Shown: positions 43,276 to 51,436 of the stretch, in pieces | Numbering within the stretch: the stretch's first letter is position 1 | How the letters are laid out: the number at the start of each line of letters is the position of its first letter | Position numbers and translations under genes: made by a program | Assembly: GCA_965603075.1 (NCBI GenBank) | Contig: CBFDBO010000004.1 | Span: 114,754-178,753, forward strand | DNA from: JABJOR01 sp965603075 | GTDB lineage: Bacteria > Pseudomonadota > Alphaproteobacteria > Rhodospirillales > Casp-alpha2 | Direction of reading: 5' to 3' | Length of the DNA stretch: 64,000 nt | Notes under the pieces: generated by a model | Database searches by the model: none | What the model was told of the DNA's origin: nothing | The model's input: only the letters and a program-made list of their open reading frames with translations

Positions 43276-45354
43276 ATGGTACGCGATCCTCGGTACGATA
43301 TTTTATTTGAACCTGTGAAAATCGGTCCAAAAGTAGCGCGTAATCGTTTCTATCAAGTGCCACACTGTAATGGTATGGGACGCACGTACCCATCGTCTCT
43401 GGCTGAAATGCGCGGCGTTAAAGCCGAGGGCGGTTGGGCTGTTGTTTGTACCGAAGAAGTTGAACTGCACTACACCAGTGATGTATCGCCCAGCAACGAA
43501 GGCCGACTTTGGAGCGACCAAGACATGCCCGCCCACCAGCGCATGGTTGAAAAGGTTCAAGCCCATGGGTCGCTGGCTGGCATTGAAATTATGCATCAAG
43601 GCAGTCATGCCTTTAACCGTTATTCCCGCGAACCCGTTTTGGGACCGTCACACCGACCATCGGTCTATACTGATCCCATCCATACCCGCGCTATGGATAA
43701 ACAAGACATCAAGAATATGCGTAAGTGGTACCGAGATGCGGCTTTGCGTGCCAAGGCTTGTGGTTATGATCTGATCTATGTGTACTGTGGTCATAACCTC
43801 ACCATTCTGACAGATTTTCTGTCGCGCCGTTTAAATGATCGTACCGACGAATACGGTGGTAGCTTGGAAAACCGCGTTCGGTTATTTCGCGAAATCTTGC
43901 AAGATACACTGGAAGCTGTTGGTGATACATGTGCTGTTCCCATACGCTTTGCGGTGGATGAGTTAATGGGACCTGATGGTTTGTCTTGTGAGAATGAAGG
44001 CCGTGATGTGGTCGAGATGTTGGCCGAAATGCCGGATCTATGGGATGTGAATGTCGCATCATGGGAAAATGATTCTCAGACTTCACGTTTCTCAGAAGAA
44101 GGCTTCCAAGAACCCTTCATTAATTTTGTTAAAAAAATCACCACCAAACCCGTGGTTGGTGTGGGGCGTTATACGTCCCCCGACCGAATGGTTAAATTAA
44201 TCAAAGACGGCGTGATGGATATGATCGGCGCGGCGCGGCCTTCGATTGCGGACCCTTTCCTGCCCAAGAAAATTGAAGAAGGCCGCATTGAAGATATCCG
44301 CGAATGCATCGGCTGTAATATTTGTGTGACGGGGGATCACTTAAGCGTGCCCATGCGCTGTACGCAAAATCCCACCGTTGGTGAAGAATGGCGTCGCGGG
44401 TGGCACCCAGAAAAATTTGCCCCCAAAACATCCGAGGACAGTATTCTGGTTGTAGGGGGTGGTCCTTCAGGACTTGAAGCCGCACGGGTATTGGGAGAGC
44501 GTGGATATAGCGTGGTGCTGGCGGAGGCATTAGATACTTTAGGTGGACGTGTTGAACGCGAGAAAAAATTGCCCGGTTTATCTGCTTGGGGACGGGTCGG
44601 GGATTACCGCACCGGACAAATTCAGCCCATGGTCAATGTGGAAACATATCTATCAAGCGCGCTTGATGCGGACGCCGTTATGGAATTTGGGGCTACCCAT
44701 GTTGCCATTGCCACGGGGTCTAAGTGGCGGCGCGATGGCATTGGGGCCAATAATCATTTCACGGTTCCCGGTACGGACGGGACGAATATCTTCACCCCCG
44801 ATGATGTAATGGACGGGGTGGATATCAAAGGCCCAGTGTTAATCTATGATGATGACGGATTTTACATGGGGGGCGTTATTGCTGAAAAACTCAGCAAAAA
44901 TGGCGCAGATGTTACTTTAATGACACCCGAAGGAGACGTTTCCAGTTTTACCCTTAATTCATTGGAACAACACATCATTCAATCGGGATTGATGAAAATG
45001 GGTGTCACGATTATAACCAAGCACTTGTTGAAAGAAATTGATGGATCATCGGTAAAGTCCAGTTGTATCTATACAGATGCCATTAGCGACTATGAATTCG
45101 CCTCTGTGATTTTGGTCACCGGACAATATCCGCAGAACGATCTCTATTACGCGTTGAAAGATCGTTTTGATGAATGGGACGCCGCGGGTATTAAATCGGT
45201 CAAAATGATTGGCGATGCGGAAAGTCCGGGCATAATTGCTTCGGCCGTTTGGTCTGGTCATCGTTACGCACGAGATATGGGAGAGCCTGAATTCGATCCT
45301 GATTTCGATGGGGTGCCGTTCAAACGAGAGCTAACCGAATTATCAAATGAATAA
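43276..45354 (+). CDS. Trimethylamine-dehydrogenase-like iron-sulfur flavoprotein
   Basis: The 692-aa protein has three domains like methylotroph TMADH: an FMN TIM barrel, a 4Fe-4S motif CIGCNICxxx with a fourth Cys 13 residues later (PMRCTQNP), and a nucleotide-binding part (ILVVGGGPSGLEAARVL). The FMN-linking Cys (C31, Cys30 of TMADH) in FYQVPHCNG is kept, as are catalytic Tyr/His (YVYCGH) and Asp (SWEND). But in my alignment from memory two of three aromatic residues that bind trimethylammonium differ: Tyr60 is Glu (CTEEVELHY) and Trp355 is Asp (VTGDHLSV). Trp264 stays. So another amine is likely. ATG 43276 follows GGAG; earlier ATGs at 43261 and 43267 exist. Confidence 0.9.
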   Translation: MVRDPRYDILFEPVKIGPKVARNRFYQVPHCNGMGRTYPSSLAEMRGVKAEGGWAVVCTEEVELHYTSDVSPSNEGRLWSDQDMPAHQRMVEKVQAHGSLAGIEIMHQGSHAFNRYSREPVLGPSHRPSVYTDPIHTRAMDKQDIKNMRKWYRDAALRAKACGYDLIYVYCGHNLTILTDFLSRRLNDRTDEYGGSLENRVRLFREILQDTLEAVGDTCAVPIRFAVDELMGPDGLSCENEGRDVVEMLAEMPDLWDVNVASWENDSQTSRFSEEGFQEPFINFVKKITTKPVVGVGRYTSPDRMVKLIKDGVMDMIGAARPSIADPFLPKKIEEGRIEDIRECIGCNICVTGDHLSVPMRCTQNPTVGEEWRRGWHPEKFAPKTSEDSILVVGGGPSGLEAARVLGERGYSVVLAEALDTLGGRVEREKKLPGLSAWGRVGDYRTGQIQPMVNVETYLSSALDADAVMEFGATHVAIATGSKWRRDGIGANNHFTVPGTDGTNIFTPDDVMDGVDIKGPVLIYDDDGFYMGGVIAEKLSKNGADVTLMTPEGDVSSFTLNSLEQHIIQSGLMKMGVTIITKHLLKEIDGSSVKSSCIYTDAISDYEFASVILVTGQYPQNDLYYALKDRFDEWDAAGIKSVKMIGDAESPGIIASAVWSGHRYARDMGEPEFDPDFDGVPFKRELTELSNE

Positions 45355-45410
45355 TGAGCTTTTTATAGATCTAGATACGATTTTTAACCATTAGTTTTAA
45401 GGGGATTGAT

Positions 45411-46175
45411 ATGTCAGTCACAAATCTTGATACACGTTCACCAGACTTTGAAAACGATCCATACTATCAGGAACGGGTTGATCTGGCCGCTGCTTTTCGC
45501 TGGACCGCGCGGTTGAATATGCACGAAAGTGTTGCCAATCATTTTTCTCTTGCCGTATCAGATGATGGTTCAAAGTTTTTAGTAAACCCTAAAGACAGAC
45601 ACTTTAGCCGTATTAGAGCTTCCGAACTTTTGCTGCTTGATGCCAATGACATGACCACTATGGACCAACCCAACGCGCCGGACCGCACGGCGTGGTGTAT
45701 TCATGGCGCCATGCACCGAAACTTGCCACAGGCACGCTGTTTGCTGCATGTACATCCAAAATATGCAACAGCCTTGGCCAGTTTGAAAGATTGCTCAATG
45801 CCGCCCATCGATCAAAATACGGCCCGTTATTATGGACGCGTTGCCGTTGATACGGGCTTTGCGGGTATGGGGTTTGAAGACGAAGGTGAACGGCTGTCCA
45901 CCACCCTTGGCAATAAATCCATGTTGATCATGGGCAATCACGGCATTATGTCCACGGGCAATACTGTGGCCCAAGCGTTCGATGAAATGTATTATTTCGA
46001 ACGGGCCTGCGAAACTTTAATTACGGCTTTATCATCGGGGCGCGAGCTCAATATTATGTCTGACGAAATTGCTAGCCTAACCGCCCAACAATGGCTTGAT
46101 TACGAAAATACGGGATGCCATTTGGACGCTATTAAGGAAATTCTTGATGATGAAGAGCCAGAATACCGTACCTGA
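45411..46175 (+). CDS. Class II aldolase/adducin family protein
   Basis: The 254-aa protein has the Zn-binding HxH motif (LLHVHPKYATAL), the third His in MGNHGIMSTG and the N-terminal VANHFSLAV segment, as in fuculose-phosphate aldolases and their many uncharacterised relatives. It may cleave or decarboxylate a hydroxy acid. AAGGGG precedes the ATG. It is 56 bases after the TMADH-like gene and 37 before the serine hydrolase, so a common transcript is likely. Confidence 0.9.
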   Translation: MSVTNLDTRSPDFENDPYYQERVDLAAAFRWTARLNMHESVANHFSLAVSDDGSKFLVNPKDRHFSRIRASELLLLDANDMTTMDQPNAPDRTAWCIHGAMHRNLPQARCLLHVHPKYATALASLKDCSMPPIDQNTARYYGRVAVDTGFAGMGFEDEGERLSTTLGNKSMLIMGNHGIMSTGNTVAQAFDEMYYFERACETLITALSSGRELNIMSDEIASLTAQQWLDYENTGCHLDAIKEILDDEEPEYRT

Positions 46176-46212
46176 TTAATATTCTATTCTTGAAATACAG
46201 GGGTCTTGATAG

Positions 46213-47430
46213 ATGAGTAACAAGCCAAAAACAGCACGCGAAATGGGGATTATGGTTGGCACGCCGCCACCGATTGATAAACGAATCACCTTAGAGAATT
46301 GGGATTTCGCGCCCTATAACCGGTGGTCGTTCCAGCATGTTCGCGAAATTTTGCCCACGGTGAATGTTTCGCGCGGGAAAGGCCCTGTTGCTGTATTGAG
46401 CCAAGCCCCTCAAGATTTTGATAACTTAAGCCTTAAACACTATCGCGATGGACGTGACAGCACGGTCATGAATACTTTGCTCGATACCTACACCGATGGA
46501 TTTATGGTTATTCATAATAATCAAGTGGTTTACGAGCGTTATCTAAACGACATGACACCGTCGACACTGCATCTTTCTCAATCGGTTGGTAAATCTGTTG
46601 TTGCGACTGTTTGTGGGATTTTAATTGGACGGGGTGAGGTGGATCGCGACAAGGCAATTGGTGATTTGATCCCAGAACTAGCCAAAACCGGCTACGCGGA
46701 TGCGACGCTCCGTCAAGTTATGGACATGCGCAGTGGTGTAAAATTCAGTGAAGATTACGCCGATACTGAATCTGACATTGGTATCTTTGATGTGGCTTCT
46801 GGATGGAAGCCACGGATCGAGGGTCTACCCACCAGCGTACAAGATATTCCCTTGGGCCTGCGCAAAGAGCGAGACCATGGCGGTGAGTTTTTATACCGTT
46901 CCATTGAAACAGATGTCATGGCTTGGGTCATGGAGCGTTCAACGGGTAAACGCGTGGCGCAATTGATAAGTGAAGAATTGTGGCAACCAATGGGCGCGTC
47001 AGAGGATGCCTGTTTTACGGTCGATTATGGCGGTTATGCTATGTCCAGCGGGGGGTTAAATTCCTGCATGCGTGACTACGCCCGTATCGGTCTGCTTTAC
47101 GCCAACAATGGGCGTGTGGGTGATAAACAATTGGTCCCAGAAGAATGGGTGCGTGAGACATTAGAAGATGGTGATACAGAGGCCTTTAAAAACTATGTAG
47201 ACGTTGAGCACTTTCCGCATGGTGCCTATAAAAACCAATTCTGGATGATCGATTCTACCCGAAAATTCATCATGGCCCGTGGTATTTTTGGCCAATCTAT
47301 TTACATCGATGGGGTAAACAATATTGTCGCGGTCGGGTTATCCACGTGGCTTGATGCTCTTAGTACGGAAAATGTGCTTGATGAAATTGATGTGGTGAAT
47401 GCCATAACCCAAGAACTGACGGGTAAATAA
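46213..47430 (+). CDS. Serine hydrolase, beta-lactamase / NylB-like family
   Basis: The 405-aa protein has the SxxK motif S124-K127 (QSVGKSVVA) and the later YRS motif (FLYRSIETDV), typical of class C beta-lactamase-fold hydrolases and 6-aminohexanoate-dimer hydrolase. No signal peptide is seen, so it is cytoplasmic. It could cleave an amide or ester, for example a linear amide of a methylated amine. It ends four bases before the LysE gene. Confidence 0.88.
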   Translation: MSNKPKTAREMGIMVGTPPPIDKRITLENWDFAPYNRWSFQHVREILPTVNVSRGKGPVAVLSQAPQDFDNLSLKHYRDGRDSTVMNTLLDTYTDGFMVIHNNQVVYERYLNDMTPSTLHLSQSVGKSVVATVCGILIGRGEVDRDKAIGDLIPELAKTGYADATLRQVMDMRSGVKFSEDYADTESDIGIFDVASGWKPRIEGLPTSVQDIPLGLRKERDHGGEFLYRSIETDVMAWVMERSTGKRVAQLISEELWQPMGASEDACFTVDYGGYAMSSGGLNSCMRDYARIGLLYANNGRVGDKQLVPEEWVRETLEDGDTEAFKNYVDVEHFPHGAYKNQFWMIDSTRKFIMARGIFGQSIYIDGVNNIVAVGLSTWLDALSTENVLDEIDVVNAITQELTGK

Positions 47431-47434
47431 ATAT

Positions 47435-48073
47435 ATGGAATTGGTATCTTGGCTCCAGATTGTATTAGTTTGTTCATTAGGAGCCATGTCACCGGGACCC
47501 AGCCTAGCCTTGGTGCTTCGAAATACCGTCCGGGGGGGTAAGTCACAAGGCATCCTAACTGGTATCGGCCATGGTCTGGGTATGTTTTTATACGGTGGAT
47601 TGGTGGTCTTGGGGATGAGCGCTGCCATGGCATCAATCCCTGGCATAGAATTTATCTTTTCTGTTTTGGCCATCATGATCCTGTTCTGGCTTGGCGCAAA
47701 ATCATTGGGGCTCAAGTTCGGAACCGCAAACAACCAAAGTAAACCTCATAAAGAAATCACAGGGTACAGCGGTTTTGTAACCGGATTTTTGATTGCGCTG
47801 TTCAATCCCAAAATAGCCGCGTTCTTTTTGGCTATTTTTACCCCTTTCCTTAACTCCGAAACCTTAAATATAGAGAAGGTCATCATGGCGTTAACCGTCG
47901 GGGGTGTGGATGCAATCTGGTACGTCACCGTGGCATTTATATTATCCGGACCTGCGCTGAATACGTTCTTGAAAAACAACCTAATCACTATTGAACGCGC
48001 CATGGGAGCGGTGCTTTTATTCATCGCCCTTGGATTGGTATATGGATTAGTGTATGGATTGGATATGGTTTGA
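47435..48073 (+). CDS. LysE/RhtB family exporter
   Basis: The 212-aa protein has six predicted membrane helices and the N-terminal family signature MSPGPSLALVLRNTVRGGK, then GIGHGLGM and FLIALFNPKIAAFFL. LysE members export amino acids or related amines. Only four bases separate it from the serine hydrolase, so its substrate may be the product or a toxic intermediate of this gene set. Confidence 0.9.
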   Translation: MELVSWLQIVLVCSLGAMSPGPSLALVLRNTVRGGKSQGILTGIGHGLGMFLYGGLVVLGMSAAMASIPGIEFIFSVLAIMILFWLGAKSLGLKFGTANNQSKPHKEITGYSGFVTGFLIALFNPKIAAFFLAIFTPFLNSETLNIEKVIMALTVGGVDAIWYVTVAFILSGPALNTFLKNNLITIERAMGAVLLFIALGLVYGLVYGLDMV

Positions 48074-48150
48074 TAGGTTGATTTCCTTTCTTTTCTCGTT
48101 CGTAGTGGTATCGTGATGGCATGATTCCATGATGATAGAAAGCCCGCCAC

Positions 48151-48624
48151 ATGAGCAAAACCGATCTACCTATTTTTCAACAACGCCGCATTGAAGCCAA
48201 CATTATCAAACCAATATTTGAAGAGCTTTCAACCGAATTGGGTGTGGAACGCGCTAAATCTATTTTGGAAGCGGCGATTGTTAAAAACGCCATTGCCCAT
48301 GGTAAAGCGTACGCCGAAGAACAAAACGAACCGACTTCCTTGCTGGCCTTTCATGGCTTATTAGAACAATGGAAAGCGGGCGGGGCGTTGGAGGTCGAGA
48401 TGATCACCGAGAACGAACAAAATGTTGATTATAACGTCACCCGCTGTCGCTACGCCGAGATGTACCGTGATATGGGGTTGAGCGAGATCGGCCCAATTTT
48501 ATCGTGCAGCCGCGATGGCACGTTTTGCACCGGCTTTGATGACAACATAAAACTGACGCGCACCCAAACGATTATGCAAGGCGCCTCCCATTGCGATTTT
48601 CGGTATCGGTATGAAAAAGAATAA
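48151..48624 (+). CDS. ATC-hydrolase family protein (L-2-amino-thiazoline-4-carboxylate hydrolase type)
   Basis: The 157-aa protein carries the C-terminal signature of this family: CRYAEMYRDMGL, then LSCSRDGTFCTGFD, then the LTRTQTIMQGASHCDFRY stretch with several Cys and His. The characterised enzyme opens a thiazoline ring, but most members are of unknown role. It follows the LysE gene by 77 bases and precedes a DMT transporter by 15, on the same strand, so it may belong to the same pathway. Confidence 0.82.
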   Translation: MSKTDLPIFQQRRIEANIIKPIFEELSTELGVERAKSILEAAIVKNAIAHGKAYAEEQNEPTSLLAFHGLLEQWKAGGALEVEMITENEQNVDYNVTRCRYAEMYRDMGLSEIGPILSCSRDGTFCTGFDDNIKLTRTQTIMQGASHCDFRYRYEKE

Positions 48625-48639
48625 TAATGATCAATAAAA

Positions 48640-49590
48640 ATGAACGATAAAAACAACGCCAGTAATGCCGTAAAAGGCATTTGGCTGATCACGCTTTCAA
48701 CAATTGTTTTCACAATAATGGATAGCTTAGTCAAATGGACCGGGGCCAGCTATCCGGTTGTCCAGTTATTGTTCTTCCGTTGCGTCTTTGCGCTTATCCC
48801 GATTTCGATCATTTTGTGGAAGACGGGGAATTTCAGACAACTTAATACCCAACACCCCTTGAAACATATCTTGCGGGGTGTCGCAGGTATGTCGGCCATG
48901 TTCTTTGTCTTTACCTCCTATACAAAATTACCACTGGCCGATGTGGTTGTTATCTTGTTCGCCGCTCCTTTGTTAACAACCTTGTTGGCGATACCCTTAT
49001 TGGGTGAACGTATTGGGTTGCACCGAGCCTGGGCCATTGTGCTTGGTTTTATCGGGGTATTGATCGTGGTCCAGCCGGGATCGGGTATGATCTCGTTTGA
49101 TGTTATCTATCCCATAGCCGCCGCGACCGGAATGGCGGTTGCCATGCTCACGGTGCGGGTGTTGGGTCGAACCGATCATGGGGCGGTGATCTCGTTTTAT
49201 TTTACGGTGTTTGGCATCGCGGTGGCTTCCGTCGGTTTGGTCTTTGAAGGTTGGGTCATGCCCCAGGGCAATGACTGGTTATTGCTTATCGCCATTGGCG
49301 TGTTGGGTGGATTGGGACAGTATTTCTTGACCAGTGCTTACGCCATCGCCGAAGTTGCCATCGTCTCCCCCTTTAAATATACGGCCCTTATTTGGGCCGC
49401 CGGGATCGCCTATCTGGTCTGGGGCGAAGTCCCCGCCACTGAAACATGGCTCGGCGCCGGGGTGATCATTGCCAGCAGCCTTTATATGCTGCACCGCGAA
49501 ATCTATTGGGCCAAAAGGGACGAACCCAACCAACAACGCCGCTTTGCCCGGATTAAGTCACGGGTAATGGTGTTTTTAGGTCGGGGCTGA
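48640..49590 (+). CDS. EamA/DMT family transporter
   Basis: The 316-aa protein has ten predicted membrane helices in two EamA repeats (TILAIPLLGERIGLHR in the first, FKYTALIWAAGIAYLVWGE in the second). The basic C-terminus (AKRDEPNQQRRFARIK) is cytoplasmic. Substrate unknown. It closes the same-strand run that starts with the TMADH-like gene and is convergent with the Spy-like gene. Confidence 0.85.
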   Translation: MNDKNNASNAVKGIWLITLSTIVFTIMDSLVKWTGASYPVVQLLFFRCVFALIPISIILWKTGNFRQLNTQHPLKHILRGVAGMSAMFFVFTSYTKLPLADVVVILFAAPLLTTLLAIPLLGERIGLHRAWAIVLGFIGVLIVVQPGSGMISFDVIYPIAAATGMAVAMLTVRVLGRTDHGAVISFYFTVFGIAVASVGLVFEGWVMPQGNDWLLLIAIGVLGGLGQYFLTSAYAIAEVAIVSPFKYTALIWAAGIAYLVWGEVPATETWLGAGVIIASSLYMLHREIYWAKRDEPNQQRRFARIKSRVMVFLGRG

Positions 49591-49650
49591 AGGGCGTTAT
49601 AGCTTTGGTTGAATAATTTGGGCTCTTAATTTTGGACCTTAATTTTAGGT

Positions 49651-50250
49651 CTAGGGACATCCATTATGCTTACGCCACATTTCGACATCATGCCCTTCGG
49701 GAACATGAGCACAAGGGTCTGAATTGGTGTAACCGCGTAAATCATTATAGGTCTTGATCTGCTCTGGCGATAGAATATCCGGTGTTTTTAAGTGTGTCGC
49801 CAGATGTATAAACCGTAATTCCATTCTGGTGTTTGAAATCTTGATTAATGACGCGCGAAGATCATCACGAGAGAGCGACCCGCTTTGGAATAGAAGTTCC
49901 AGTTCTTGTTCATTGGCAATCAAGCGCTCGCCCAGTTCTATTGCTTGGGTTTTCATCTGATTAAATAGGGCTTCAATTTGCACAGTTTGTTCTCTGCTCA
50001 ACAAAATTTCATTTTTCATTTCTAATAAATGTGCGGGACCGGGTACGCCGTTTAATTCAGCCGCTTTGGCAAGCCCCCAACCGCCGCCTCTTTTTAATTC
50101 GGCAATATCATTGGCCGAGAGACTTTTGATGCTCCGGTTTTCTTCACCCGCATAATGTGATGATTGTGTATGGCTGGTTTCATTTGTTTCATTGGCTTGT
50201 GCAGAAAGGCTGAAAATTACGGAAGCCAAAATATAAACTATAAATTTCAT
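49651..50250 (-). CDS. Spy/CpxP-like periplasmic protein (LTxxQ / heavy-metal-resistance type)
   Basis: The 199-aa protein has a signal peptide (FIVYILASVIFSLSAQA) and a mostly helical body with two LSxxQ-type motifs: LLSREQTVQIEALF and ILSPEQIKTYNDL. This is the Spy/CpxP/ZraP pattern. Two Cys near the C-terminus flank a His/Glu-rich turn (DPCAHVPEGHDVEMW), which could bind metal or form a disulfide. The N-terminal GGGWGLAKAAELNGVPGPAHLL is typical of this subgroup. CAGGAAAT precedes the ATG. It stands alone, convergent with the DMT gene. Confidence 0.78.
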   Translation of the reverse strand: MKFIVYILASVIFSLSAQANETNETSHTQSSHYAGEENRSIKSLSANDIAELKRGGGWGLAKAAELNGVPGPAHLLEMKNEILLSREQTVQIEALFNQMKTQAIELGERLIANEQELELLFQSGSLSRDDLRASLIKISNTRMELRFIHLATHLKTPDILSPEQIKTYNDLRGYTNSDPCAHVPEGHDVEMWRKHNGCP

Positions 50251-50452
50251 TTTATTTCCTGTTTAAGATAATGTGTTAGAGAATTCACAACATGCGGGCT
50301 TCAATAGTATTGCATAAGCATTTGAAACGGGCCAATTTAATACAGTTATTATAGCAGGTATTATAGATACGGGATTAAACAGTTGAAAGTATTCACCTCA
50401 CCGCATGGTCACCTTAAGAAAGTAATATTTTAGGGAATGGAGAATAAAAATT

Positions 50453-51349
50453 ATGGCATCTGATCTTCGCTTTAAGCCCGCCGCTGAGGGGGGCATGACA
50501 CCACAGATGAAACAGTCATGGGAAGAAAACGGTTTTTTGGTTCTTGAAGGTTTCAAGAGCCTCGCGGAATGTGACGCGCTTACCGAACGGGCAAAACAGA
50601 TTGCCTGTGAGGCCGATTTATCGAACGCGGATACCTTTACCACCCGTCATGAAGCCGCCGACCGTGACGCATATTTTCGCGACTCTGGTGATAAAATCCG
50701 GTGCTTCCTAGAGGAAGAAGCCGTTGACCAATACGGTCAGTTGTTAACCGACCAGAACGGTCAGTTATTGGTGGCCCAAGAAAAAGCCATCAACAAAATT
50801 GGCCATGCTATGCATGATCTGGACCCGGTCTTCGACGGGTTTTCTCATTCGGCGCAATTAGCGACACTGGCCAGAGACGCAGGGCTTGCCGATGCGCGGG
50901 TTATGCAATCCATGTTTATCTTTAAATCCCCTGAAATTGGCGGCGAAGTGCAATGGCATCAAGACGGAACCTATCTTTATACCGAACCGCAAAGTGTTAT
51001 TGGATTCTGGTTCGCCCTTGATGATGCCACGCTGGAAAATGGGTGCCTCTACGTTATTCCGGGCGGTCATAAAGGCGGTCTAAAATCACGTTTTGTACGT
51101 CTAGGTAAAGGCTTTGCCACAAATCTATTAGAAGCTAGCGATTACCAAACAGAGGACGCTGTTGCTTTGGAAGCCAAGAAAGGCGACTTGGTCATGCTCC
51201 ACGGTCGCTTGCCGCACGCCTCAGAATATAATCGCAGCAACCTGTCACGGCATGCCTATACCCTCCATGTCATTGACGGGGCGTGCGATTACCCTAAAGA
51301 CAATTGGCTGCAACGAAGTGATGATTTAACCCTTAGAGGTTTCTACTAA
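50453..51349 (+). CDS. Phytanoyl-CoA dioxygenase (PhyH) family protein
   Basis: 2-oxoglutarate/Fe(II)-dependent oxygenase of 298 aa. The facial triad is visible: H169 and D171 (QWHQDGTY) and H255 (RLPHASEYN), with R261 as the likely 2-oxoglutarate ligand (YNRSN). LENGCLYVIPGGHKGG is the family segment between. Substrate unknown; relatives hydroxylate small metabolites. GGAG lies about 12 bases before the ATG. It precedes a DASS anion transporter on the same strand. Confidence 0.9.
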   Translation: MASDLRFKPAAEGGMTPQMKQSWEENGFLVLEGFKSLAECDALTERAKQIACEADLSNADTFTTRHEAADRDAYFRDSGDKIRCFLEEEAVDQYGQLLTDQNGQLLVAQEKAINKIGHAMHDLDPVFDGFSHSAQLATLARDAGLADARVMQSMFIFKSPEIGGEVQWHQDGTYLYTEPQSVIGFWFALDDATLENGCLYVIPGGHKGGLKSRFVRLGKGFATNLLEASDYQTEDAVALEAKKGDLVMLHGRLPHASEYNRSNLSRHAYTLHVIDGACDYPKDNWLQRSDDLTLRGFY

Positions 51350-51436
51350 CGACACACAAACTCTATCAATTGGAATTATCCCATTTAATTGATTTGGGTT
51401 ATTATCAAAGATATAGAATTAGAATACACTCGTTCT

